From assembly GCA_023014365.1 (NCBI GenBank), contig JAEBUN010000007.1, forward strand, positions 1,240,001 through 1,304,000: a DNA stretch of 64,000 nucleotides, written 5' to 3'. The notes under the pieces were generated by a model. That model worked only from the letters and a program-made list of their open reading frames with translations. It was not told the DNA's origin and made no database searches. Below, piece by piece: positions 24,321 through 34,148 of this stretch (the stretch's first letter is position 1; each line of letters begins with the position of its first letter). The position numbers and the translations under genes are program-made. Source of the DNA: Lepiota brunneoincarnata (Eukaryota; Basidiomycota; Agaricomycetes; Agaricales; Agaricaceae).

Positions 24321-25480
24321 AGGAAGATGAAGCAGGATAATGCGAAGTGGAGAGAAGACAAAGCGGGACAAGGGAAAAGGAAGTGAAATTGCGGGAAGAC
24401 AAACACCCCAACTTACGCCTCCTGCCCCTTCATGTGGAGCCAATCCCAACAAACGATGAGGGGGTGTGTGAGTAAAAGGATGTCAGCGCAGTCGCCCCTT
24501 ACCACTGCTGGAAGTCAAGGTGTTTGGAAAGGAATAAGCTGTTGATCACAGTCGTTATATGACAATATATACATCCCTAACGAGAATAGAAGTGCGCAGT
24601 ATATACGTCGGACACGGAATGTATAAACTAGGATCACTAGGATCCAGTAAGGAAGGTGGCTGCTCAACATGTCAACGCGAATGCGATGGTTCACTATGGC
24701 CATGCGTGCATGAGTCTGTTAGTAGATACCCCCATAAATCATTGCTGGATCTGAATCTCAGTAGAACATCCCGCCTGCCGGTCTTGTACGTCTTCGGGAA
24801 GAAGAAACTTGACATCCAAGAATGCATCTCCAAGCTCGTCGTGGCCTTCAAATCCCACCAGCCTGATAGGCCTTCTCAGATAACCCTGTTCCGGCATGAA
24901 CTCGCATATTCCCATCTCGCAAATGATGATATCTCACCACCACTAGCTTTCAATCAAGATCTGACAAGGACAATCACCCCGCCACCCTTTCCCCCTTCCA
25001 ATTTCCCTCGCTGCACATCTGACATCGCACGTTGTATCAACTTTTACCTAGATCTCATCTATGGAGAGTCTATCCTCAAGTGTGAGACCTTGAGATCAGT
25101 TCCTAGCGGCTTCCATTCCACATATCCTTGTACTCGATCTGCCGTGATAGGCCAGGACGTGTCCATCCTATCAAGTGCGTATGCCGAGGGAGCAAAGGTG
25201 CGGAGAAGTGGTATAAACTGGGATAAATCGAGTGAAGGGCGATGAAAGAACGGATCTGAAGCCGATGGACTCTAGCGAACAGTGGCATATGGACAACAAA
25301 AAAACACAGCCGGTCGTCGTACTAAAACGCAATCTGAAATTCATTTCAGGGTGGCCAGCAGGAGCCGACGGGACCTGGCATTAGACACTGTTGCAAAATA
25401 GTCGTGCCTCCCCGCATATAATATAATCGGCTATTTTCCGTGGGGAGTCACCACCCACAAATCCAACCCCTCTCTGCGCT
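24321..25480. other. Unassigned region before the prenyltransferase
   Basis: A 228-codon open frame (24559-25245, plus) starts MTIYTSLTRIEV and contains a Pro-rich patch, but it has no recognisable domain, so I do not call it a gene. A TATAATATAATCGG stretch at about 25419-25431, about 50-60 nt before the prenyltransferase ATG, may be its TATA element. Confidence 0.35.
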
Positions 25481-26812
25481 ATGACTGTCGTCGTTAACTC
25501 CCCATCGTGTGTATCAACTACCCGTCGGTTGGGGATCGCCTCGCTTTACTGCCTCCTCTTCCGAAACCCGAAAATCGATCCTCGCTTGGATGTGAGTAAA
25601 TCTTCCCTCTCATCTTTCTTACCCCAGGAAGTAGACATATTTGGAAACTACAGCGCAGCACCGAGTTTCTCAGGTCCGCATATTGGAAGCAAGAAATCGG
25701 GCAGAGACTACAACGTCTCCTCAACCGTGTATCATGCCCCACAGGTGCACGCGACGACTTCATGGCCTACATTGAACACGAAATTATACCCCATCTCGGA
25801 CCAATACCGCTGGAATATACAGTGCGCGGATTACAACCATGCACGTTCTTCTCCGATGATCACACCCCGACGGAGTTTATCTGGGTAGTCGATGCGGACG
25901 GCAAAATGTCCATCCGGTTTGCTATGGAGCACCTTTGCTCCGTCGATGGCACGCCAAGTTCTACACCCGTGTGGATGGAATCGCTTCAGAGGTTGCGTAC
26001 TTGGAACCGTACCAAAGCATGGTCCCTCGAATGGGGAGATATCTGCCGGAAGACTTTGATTTCTCATTCGACAGGCGGGGGGAATGATGCCGATCATCCA
26101 TCACAGTTCTTCTTCGGTAGGCCGGTCAACCACTGTTTTTAAGACTTGAAACTAATGTGAAGTGCAACAAGGCGGTGACTTCTCTCGTGACTCAATGGTC
26201 GGCAAACTTTACTTCCTTCCTCATCTACGTGCGAAAGAAATGGGACTCACCCAGTGCGACCTTGTCACTGGGTGCATATCTCATATTGGCCTCTCCAAGC
26301 CTTGGGAGCGCGTACTCGCGTATATGCACGCTATTCCCGAGACCCACCGACCCATTCCGGATATGGTTGCTATCGATTGCGTCCCTTCGGACTACAACCG
26401 TTTCAAAGTATACTTCCGATCTGACGCGACAACCCCGGAGGAAGTCACTCACATACATAGTTCGCTTGGGCGGTGCTCTTGATCATGACCCTCTTATCAA
26501 ATAGACAATCGACCTGGTCGAACAGCTTTGGAGCTTATTCTTCCCTGGGGTCGGCCGCTACCAACCTATCAAGCCTTTCCGTCCCCGTTCCCGTCTTCGT
26601 TCCCGACTCCATCCCCGGAGAGTCGCTCATGGGTTCCTGATCTATTTCGAGATGAAGCTTGGATCGGACAGGCTTCTGCCCAAGGTTTACTTCCCCGTCC
26701 GTCATTATTGTGAGAGCGACGCTTTCATCGCGAACGCCATATCTCAATTCTACGCCACGACAAATGAGGACTTCTCAAGGAGATATTCTAGTGACATACG
26801 GAACCTTTTGTG
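25481..26812 (+). pseudogene. DMATS-type aromatic prenyltransferase, 3'-truncated
   Basis: ABBA-fold enzyme family that attaches dimethylallyl groups to indoles such as tryptophan in fungal secondary metabolism. Blocks in order: YWKQEIGQRLQRLLNRV, FMAYIEHEIIPHLGP, EFIWVVDADGKMSIRFAMEH, then VGKLYFLPHLRAKEMG, PDMVAIDCVP, RFKVYFRS, and last LPKVYFPVRHYCESDAFIAN. The KxYF and KVYFPVRHY strands are typical of the prenyl-diphosphate-binding Lys and Arg/Tyr residues. A frame change near 26450 (THI to VRLGGAL) and an in-frame TAG at about 26502 break it. The coding match ends at about 26812, some 40 residues short of normal, exactly where the minus-strand NACHT-B relic begins. The 5' exon order between 25481 and 25670 is uncertain. 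No other secondary-metabolite gene is adjacent. Confidence 0.75.
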
Positions 26813-26849
26813 AGCTGATGAGTCTTTTTGTTTCCGCCCCACAAGCGCT

Positions 26850-27915
26850 GACGAAGGCACTTCGTCCAACATCCTTGATTCAATCGCCAAAGTCAACAGG
26901 TCTTTTTCCTTCCGACAGCTCTGTTCGATAGTCTTGCCCGAGAACGCCTTGCACAAGTGAGGCTTTTGGCTGTCGAAGTACCGAGCCGCCCAGCTCGACG
27001 TCTCTATTCTTTTCTATTTCATATAACCCATGGTCGCTGTAGGTACCTCATTATGGACTATTTTATACACCTGCTAGCAGCGACGATCAAGCTACATTAC
27101 CTGGTAAACGGCTGTACATATTCTCGTCGTATTTAGGGTAGCGGTCCAAGCACCTGTGGATCCCAGAGATCCAAAATCATATATTGTGTCTCGAATTATA
27201 CGTCTGCGCAAACGTCCTGTCATCACGGGCGGCTCGCAATCACCCAAACAAGAGGAACAGTAGGATATCGAGTGACAAAGCGGGAAATGAGTATGATAAT
27301 TTCGCCCCGGTCTCGTTCGCCTTTGCACTCTTCCAGACCATCCAGGACGCACAAAGGGCCGGGGCCTCCGTGTATCCTCAATTGGCCAAATGGTTTAAGG
27401 ATAAACCTCTTGAATTGCTCGGCCATTGCTTTGTCCACCAACTTGGGGTCAGCTGCCAGTTCCCATAGGATGAAATCCTTGTTAAAGGGGTGTCAGATAG
27501 CTAATTGATAACCGATGGTGTTGAAGGCCAGCTTGGGATTGTCAGGTTGTTTGATTTCAAAAAGAATAATGTAACATCGAGATCGAAGCCCCTGAGGCTG
27601 GGCCGGATTCAGATGCAGATTCTGCAAGCGTCTGGACAATAGCAGATTTCCTGACGCCAGCCCATATAATCACAGGATCTTCCTCTGGGATATGTCGGTG
27701 TTGCGAAGGCGACCTTTAAAATGGCTAGATCTCGTGTTAGGATGTCTCCCGCAGAAGAGTCGAATTCGGCGCCTGGGAATCGTATATAGAGCGAGTCTCT
27801 CTCAAGCTGTGGAGAAGTTGGGTGTCGGCGTGGCCTTGTTTCACCTGTCGTCCTACCCACTATTTTCATTTCCATAGTGAATACTGACCATCATCGTGTT
27901 TTTTTCTTAGCAAAG
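26850..27915 (-). pseudogene. NACHT family B copy 0, decayed
   Basis: Minus-strand relic of the gene seen intact at 52.3 and 56.0 kb. Recognisable: RFPGAEFDSSAGD (about 27.78 kb), a damaged Walker-A area near 27.63 kb, AEQFKRFILKPFGQL, CVLDGLEECKGERD (Walker B with Asp changed to Glu in GLDE), VTRYPTVPLVWVIASRP, and a final piece LCKAFSGKTIEQSCRKE near 26.9 kb. The start-codon region at about 27.91 kb reads CTAAGAAAA where the intact copies have ATGAAAA, so the start is lost. Everything 3' of the Walker-B half is missing; it ends at the truncated prenyltransferase. Multiple shifts and substitutions make this a true pseudogene. Confidence 0.85.
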
Positions 27916-28306
27916 CGGTGGGCATGGCGAAGAAAATCTGTTCCTGGACTGTTTTTCAGTCAGCTGGAATGCCGATCGGCACCAAGTAAATATTTAACCT
28001 TGGGTGGAGGATCCTCTTCCCGATGTTGCCCTAGACAACAAGCCTACCGCTATCCATGTGGGTTGGCTTAGCCTAAGTAGCCGGGAAGTAGTTGTGGAGG
28101 AGCTTGTTGGTCGGGTGAGGCTACATTTGCGTTGCTGGTCACGTGGGTTCTGTACATTGAGATGATTACTTGCCGGTATCGATTCAACGTTCGCGTGCGG
28201 AACCACTCTGAGTACGTCCACTGCAATCGCTGTTAGCCTTAGTAGTTTCGCCCTATCCGTACATTGACAACCCTTGGTTTCTTGCTGCTATAGGGTAAAA
28301 TATAGG
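27916..28306. promoter_or_regulatory. Bidirectional intergenic of NACHT-B0 / kinase pair
   Basis: This stretch separates the starts of the minus-strand NACHT relic and the plus-strand kinase. Its reverse complement is clearly similar to 52.09-52.33 kb and to 55.78-56.03 kb, next to the other two NACHT-B genes (shared CTACTTAGGCTAAG-like and GTGGAGGAG blocks). It is probably the ancestral shared promoter of the pair. Confidence 0.55.
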
Positions 28307-29646
28307 CTGACTTCGTTTGATCCCAACCCTACCGTCATCAATACTGCTGTGATGGAATTGCTGCGCAGCCTGCGCTTCATCCAGCCGAGAACTCTCGAAC
28401 AACGTCCCTGCAGGTGTATGGCTTCCTCTACTTCCCGTCCATCTCCTCGCTGATATCATGACTCAATGCCGGCCGCTGTAGGACCTTACTGGATGTATCG
28501 AACGGGATCCCACGCCTGTGGATGGAGGCGGGTTCTCCGATGTCTACGGTGGGTACTACACGAAAGAGGGTAAAAGGATAAGAGTGAGAACTCTACCCTT
28601 AATCTATGAGACCTGTTCAATTAATAATCGACGAAGGTTGCAATCAAGGTCATGCGGGTGTTCTTTGAACTGTCCTCCTTACAACAAGCAAACGCCCCGG
28701 AAGTCTGCATCAGGATTGAAACAACATGTATGTCATCTCTCGGGGACTGGCTTTGTGTTTGGAGAGTTCTCACATAAACGCTCCACTTCGTAGTACTGGA
28801 ACATGGAAATATATCTGTGGCAGCAGCTCAGTCACCCCAATATCCTCGAATTTCTGGGTTTTGCAAGTGATCTCGGTCGAGGGGATTGTCCCGCTCTTAT
28901 TTCACCATATTGTGACAACGGAACATTACGCAAATTATCTTAGATCACATCCAGATATCGATCCTATCTCTATGGTTCGTCAGTCCTCGATTCCTCGTGA
29001 CCCTCTCTGACAATGTGCGCTAAATTCGATGACGTGTTTGGTAGATGAGAGGTGTTGCGGTTGGTCTCGAATACCTCCATCAAATGAACATCGTTCATGG
29101 AGATCCCAAACCTGTCAGTATGTTCTCCAACCCATTGTGGTATATACCAAGAAAGGAACTAATCATCTCCCAAAAGGATAATGTCCTCATTGATGCATCT
29201 GGTAAACCACTTTTGTGCGACTTCGGTTTGTCCCACATTGTCGACCAACATGGACTCACGGACAATCTTCTTGGGACATTTCCATATCAAGCAGCGGAAT
29301 TCTTGGACCCTGATATTGGTGACAACGTCAGGACAACGAAGGCTTCTGATGTGTATGCATTTGGACTTACTTCTTATGAGGTTTGTTGCCGTGCCCCTCC
29401 TATTCCCACCTTTCTAATGAGTAGAGCAGATTTGGACGGGACAGCCACCATACCACGAACTTGACCTTAGCATGCCTGGCCTCGTCAAGTACATTCTAGT
29501 GCATAACGCGAGACCTACTTATCCACAGTCTCCACAGGTCGGGAACGGAAAGCATTTGGCCAATCCTCGAGGCATGTTGGATGACTGAACCAATCATGAG
29601 ACCGACAGCCAAAGACTTAGTTCAGTCTCTAGGCATCCTAAATTGA
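28307..29646 (+). pseudogene. TKL-like kinase, left copy (DFG kept, frameshifted)
   Basis: Paralogue of the kinase at 50.2-51.5 kb. Recognisable: LEQRPCR exon end, intron, then DGGGFSDVYGGYYTKEGKRI (Gly-rich loop), VAIKVMR (Lys), LSHPNILEFLGFASDLG, YLHQMNIVHGDPKP (catalytic loop), LLCDFGLSHIV, SDVYAFGLTSYE, IWTGQPPYHE, and ILEACWMTEPIMRPTAKDL to a stop at 29644-29646. Damage: the ATG used by the right copy is CTG here (28307), although ATG at 28352 could serve; one extra T near 28935 and one extra base near 29537 shift the frame. HGDPKP has Pro where the right copy has Leu. DFG Asp is present, unlike the right copy. Confidence 0.8.
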
Positions 29647-29882
29647 CAACTTAATGCTTGCTGTACTCCTATTGTACACTTAATCGACTCAGTATGCGAA
29701 AGCACTCTATCAACATGAGGCGGGACAAACACACACACTTTTTTTTTGTCTTCAACTCAGTGCCGAGTTCGTGCAAGTATTAGATCCCAATAGTTGCAAT
29801 GTTTCGGTTAGAGGAGCACAGGGAGCTACGGAATATGCAATTGTTGGGCTCTGATTTCTCCATGTTAACCTATAAAAAGGTC
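29647..29882. promoter_or_regulatory. Relic of the NSE3 promoter
   Basis: Matches the reverse complement of 49915-50180 upstream of the functional NSE3, including TATAAAAAGG at about 29871-29880. The exon-1 coding region and first introns of NSE3 are missing, so this promoter now abuts the third exon. Confidence 0.55.
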
Positions 29883-30690
29883 ATGCACAATTCTAGGGAT
29901 TTTAATCGAGTCTGCGCCCTCGCCTAACGGATACTTGACCAGACTTTCGGCATGGAGCTACAGGAGTTACCATCCAAGGCAGGTCTCGATCAGGAAGCGG
30001 CGGAGGCGGCAGCAGTGGAGGACAACGCCAAGAAGGGAAATCTTCCTGGGACTCAAGCGACACATGGTAGAAGTTGATGAGCTCGAGACGAGGCGGGCCG
30101 CTGCTGGACGGAAAACGGTTCGTTGACTAAATGTTCACATGTGTGTATCACGTCGCTATCAATGTAGCGGGTGCTGTGGGATCAAAAACTTGATGTGGAC
30201 ATACTCGGGGAAGAAGCGATATTGGACTTTGGCACGGGTGACTTTTCGGTGGCGGGGCAGGTGCACCCGATAGACCATTGCTGGGTGATGACGACGAATG
30301 GGATGACGATGCTGAGATGCATCCGCGGAAAAATGGTCCCGTCTTATCGTGGAGTCAGACAGACCAGCTGGGTGCTGTGGGGTTACTGTATGTGGTTCTG
30401 TCACTGGTCTTGGTCGACGGAAAGGTGAGCATATGCTCTCTGTTCGTTCCTCGCTGAGGACGCTTAAAACACCCAAAGCTTGCTACGCACGCAATTGAAG
30501 GAACTGGGCCTACCTTCGACAATCACCAAGACATTACACCACACTCTCTACTCACCACTCTATGAAAATGGACAACTACCTCTCTCGGCTCTCACGCCAG
30601 GGTTACCTAGGCCGACAAATTGTAGGTGAGGTAACAAGTGCCGGATGGAAACATGCAAGAGGTAAAGTAGGTGGGTCTGTTGAAGCGAGG
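29883..30690 (+). pseudogene. NSE3 pseudogene (MAGE domain), left duplicate
   Basis: Duplicate of the NSE3 gene at 48.4-49.9 kb. It begins at the exon encoding MHNSRDFNRV and has TAA where the intact copy has the Gln codon before RILDQTFGMELQEL. Later pieces are AAIGSK-like remains, DAEILEEEAILDFGTG-like (here VDILGEEAILDFGTGDFS), and YLSRLSRQGYLGRQIVGEVT at the end. The first exon (Pro/Arg/Asp-rich leader) and the start of the MAGE domain are deleted, and the 3' end is lost after about 30690. A nonsense substitution plus deletions mark it as dead, independent of any indel error. Confidence 0.88.
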
Positions 30691-31033
30691 TTGTCGAGTG
30701 TTAATTGGATGGGCCGCTTCATCTCCCATGACATTACCGGCTAACCGGAGGTTATCCGCTAGACTCGGCACAAGCCTCTCGCCACGTGGAGCGCAAATTG
30801 ACGGCTCTTGAACCGTACGTATCTTTTCCAGCATGGTGTATCCTGCACCTGATCACTCAAATGGCCCCCAGGTAAGCCATTACCGGACTCACATACATTG
30901 AAACCTAAGGTAAGGACCGGATGATGAAAGGTTTGATTGTTCTTTCCTCATCACTGTCAGAAGTTCCCCGCATTGGACGGAATCTTCCAAGTGTCATCAT
31001 ATCTCCACACTATTACTTACGCAGCCGAGGGAG
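30691..31033. other. Junction between NSE3 relic and transporter
   Basis: Marks the right boundary of the duplicated block. No gene recognised; the end holds the transporter promoter. Confidence 0.35.
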
Positions 31034-31042
31034 TATATATAA
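31034..31042 (+). promoter_or_regulatory. TATA box of the amino-acid transporter
   Basis: TATATATAA lies 66 bp upstream of the transporter ATG at 31108, on the coding strand, in a suitable position for a fungal core promoter. Confidence 0.55.
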
Positions 31043-31107
31043 CCGCGCAATTCCATGTGTGACACGACGATACATCCGCTTGTCCTCCATATCTCTGTCC
31101 ATAGACT

Positions 31108-33728
31108 ATGCGCGAGGGAGCAAGCCACAACCCCGCAATGACACCGGCCGGGGAAAAGTCGGCAGATTCGGGTTGGGAGAAGGATGAAGCAGAGCTGGCG
31201 AGGATGGGCTACAAGCAAGAATTGAGGTACTTCCTCCCACAACTTGAGGGCTCCTGCACGCAGACACCTCGACTTGACAATTGAACGGATAGGCGGGAAT
31301 TGGGACTTCTTCAGAACTTTGGGGTCAGTGGAACGGAGAGGTGGTTGTGGACTATATCACTCACATGTCGCTAGGTATCATTCTCCATCATTTCCGTAGT
31401 GACAGGAATCCCATCGTTATTCTTGTATGGACTGGTAAGCAGGATCCCAGCAAGATCGTCACCAAATTACCCCTAACTGACCCACAGAACACTGGAGGGC
31501 CAGCAGTGATGGTTTGGGGGTGGGTTGTCGCTTGTGAGCCAATCGTTCGGGAGCATGAGGTGCACTTGATTCACAGATTTAGCGTTCTGTACTATGTTGG
31601 TTGGCTTGGCTATGGCTGGTATGTGCATTCTGTCCCACCAGCGTCCATCGTGCAGGATTGATGATTTCGAGAAGAGATATGCAGGTGGGGAGGTCCCCTA
31701 GCTTACGTCGCCGCTTACAATTGAGCTATCACCCAGCGCACATCCGACATCTGGTGGACCCTATTTTTGGGCGTCTATGCTATCCAACCCCGAGGACGGA
31801 CCTCTCACTTCTTGGATAACCGGTATGGTATTGGTACTTTCGAACATTCCTTGGATTGTCTGACTGCAATTCGGCCTGCATAGGTTGGTTCAATCTTCCT
31901 TGGGCAGGTCGCTATAACGACAGGTATTAGGTATGTTCTTCTCCTGACTACTCTACAATGTCAAAAACTTGATTGCCGCGCTTAGTTATGCATGCGCAAA
32001 TTTCCTCTCGACAGTTTGTACCCTCAAGACTGATTTCGTACCCACCTCACGCACGACGATCGGAGTTTATGCTGCAGTGCTCGTGACCCAAGGTCTCATA
32101 AACACATTCGGCGTGCACCTCTTGCACTACCTCAATAATATTTCCATTTGGTGGCACGCTCTTGGAACATTTTCGCTCGTGGTAGCCATCCTTGCACGAG
32201 CACCAACACATCAGACGGGAACATTTGTTTTTCGGACGTTTATTGACAGGACGGGTGCTGATGGGGGCATTGGTTGGGGCGCGAGAGCAAGCAATGCCTA
32301 TGTTGTTATTATTGGGGTGAGTGAGACAGCGATTTCGAGAATTACGAGTACTGAGAAGAACCCGTAATGAGATCCTAATGGCACAAGTGTGTTCTTCCTC
32401 ATATTTTTCGTACCAGTGTATAATTCGGCTATCGTATCGCCCTTAGTACACCCTGACCGGTAGGCAAAACTGTATACCACCTACAGGACAGCACTGACTT
32501 TCTGGTCCGCTACAGGCTTCGACGCCTCTGCTCATGTTAGTAACCGCTATATGCGCTCTATACAAATATCTGATAACTTCGACAGATGACGGAAGAAACC
32601 AAGAATGCAGCAATGTCAGGTAGCATCGGGATCATCATGGCAATCGGGGTCTCCGCTATCCTCGGCTGGTTCCTTATTCTGGGGCTACTTTTCTCCATCC
32701 AAGACCTTGATAGGACCATCGCCTCAGAGACAGGACAGCCTGTGACCCAGATCTTCCTGGACACGGTCGGTGAGAATGGGGCTATCGTGTTGATGGTAAG
32801 TCGTCGCCCGTCCATAGGCAAAATACCACCATTTTTATATTGCTAGGTTATCGTCATTGGCGCCATGTATTTCTGTGGGTACGTATGATATCCCACTCGA
32901 TTATGAGGGACCCGCGCTGAAGCAGAGAGCACATGATCAGAACATTTTCTGTTACCTCAAACTCCCGTATGATGTACGCATTTGCCCGGGATGGGGGTAT
33001 CCCAGGACATCAATTTTTTCGCTAAGGTAGACAAGAGATGGAAATCACCGATACGCGCTGGTAGATATTCATCTATTATAAAACCTCTCAGCCTTCACAT
33101 TGTCCCTCATACATTTCCAAACTACAGTCTGGCTCGCGTGCACACTCAGCTTCATTCTTGGTCTTCCTAGCCTTGGGAGTACGGTGGCATTTTCAGCTGC
33201 TACCTCGATCGCGACAATTGGACTCTATATCTCATATGGTAAGTCTCCGTCTTTCTATAATACAGTATCTCATGGAATAAGGTCAGGGATTCCAATCGCA
33301 CTCAGGGTAGTTTATCGTGACCGCTTCCGACGTGGACCTTTCCACCTTGGAAATTTCTCTTACCCGGTTGCATTGGGCGCTTTGACCTGGATAGCATTCA
33401 TTTCCATCGCATTTATCCTCCCCCAAGTCAACGTGAGTGCCTCCGGTTCAACTCATCCTTGGATTTTCATATACTTACAAACGTCGTTTTCAGCCGGTCA
33501 ATTCGCAAACGCTGAACTATGCTATTGTCGCAGTGGCGATCGTGATTCTGTACAGTGTTGGGTTTTGGTTCCTTTCTGCGAGGAAATGGTTCACGGGCCC
33601 TGTGCAACAGATTGAAGGTGGGCGCGCTCCCTTCAACGATTGGGTTGAGGCTGAATTGTTGTTGTTGTTTTTTTTCTGCAGGGGAAAAATCCACTTCGAG
33701 TGATATTGTAGATCCTTTGACCCCATAA
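31108..33728 (+). CDS. APC-superfamily amino-acid/GABA/choline-type permease
   Basis: Plasma- or organelle-membrane permease of the fungal Uga4/Hnm1-like group; substrate not deducible. The soluble N-terminus MREGASHNPAMTPAGEKSAD leads to ELARMGYKQELRRELGLLQN and NFGVSFSIISVVTGIPSLF (TM1), the usual signature. Then NTGGPAVMVWGWVV, SAHPTSGGPYFWASML, AHMTEETKNAAMSGSIGI, a cytoplasmic FARDGGIPGHQFF loop and PSLGSTVAFSAATSIATIG. About 12 TM segments are expected. More than ten exons with 45-65 nt introns; the last intron ends CTGCAG at 33681 and the stop is at 33726-33728. One extra C at 31897-31898 (GWFNLLGQVAITTG) breaks an otherwise intact gene. The exon near 31590-31625 (MLVGLAMA) and the following intron are my reconstruction. 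Confidence 0.82.
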
Positions 33729-34148
33729 TTTTGTTTGAACAGAAAAGTAGGATGGCAGGTGCCAAGACAGAGATCTATTACGATGTAAATCCGTGTCGAC
33801 AGCACACCGCTGGAAGGCAGATCTGGAAATTAATGCCACAGGACATTTGTTTTGATTCGCCCGTTTAACCATTAAGGGAAGAATTATAACCTGGAGCCTC
33901 GCCGTGATCCATCCTGCGGTTCAGCGTCTGGTATCAGAGCATTCAGCGCTAGGCGAAGCAGCAAAGTTGCCGGCGGATCTCAAGTTGACGCATCAGCTTA
34001 TATAATCTTCTGTTGTTTGATAGAGCTCTCAAGTTTCTTGTGTCTGCCTGTCCTTGGTCAGGCGCCGGAACATGAGCCTTCTCCCCCCTCTCCAAGGCAC
34101 TCACATTCCCACTCGAATTTATTCTCTATCACCAGTCCAATTGCCTTC
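33729..34148. other. Intergenic upstream of NACHT-A2
   Basis: 3' flank of the permease and promoter of NACHT-A2. No element recognised beyond an AT-rich stretch near 34000-34010. Confidence 0.4.

Larger units (their letters stand above)
26850..30690 (+). repeat. Inverted segmental duplication, left copy
   Basis: Contains NACHT-B (minus), kinase (plus) and NSE3 (plus). The same three genes in mirror order and orientation occur at 48366-53130. Similarity covers genes and intergenic DNA, including the kinase-NSE3 spacer with its preserved TATAAAAA box. Confidence 0.8.

Noticed and set aside
24559..25245. 228-codon plus-strand open frame
   Set aside because: No domain, no splice partners and mixed composition; length alone is not enough to call a gene.
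26850..27915. NACHT-B0 as a live gene with only sequence errors
   Set aside because: Loss of the start codon, substitutions in Walker B and absence of the C-terminal half go beyond single-base indels.
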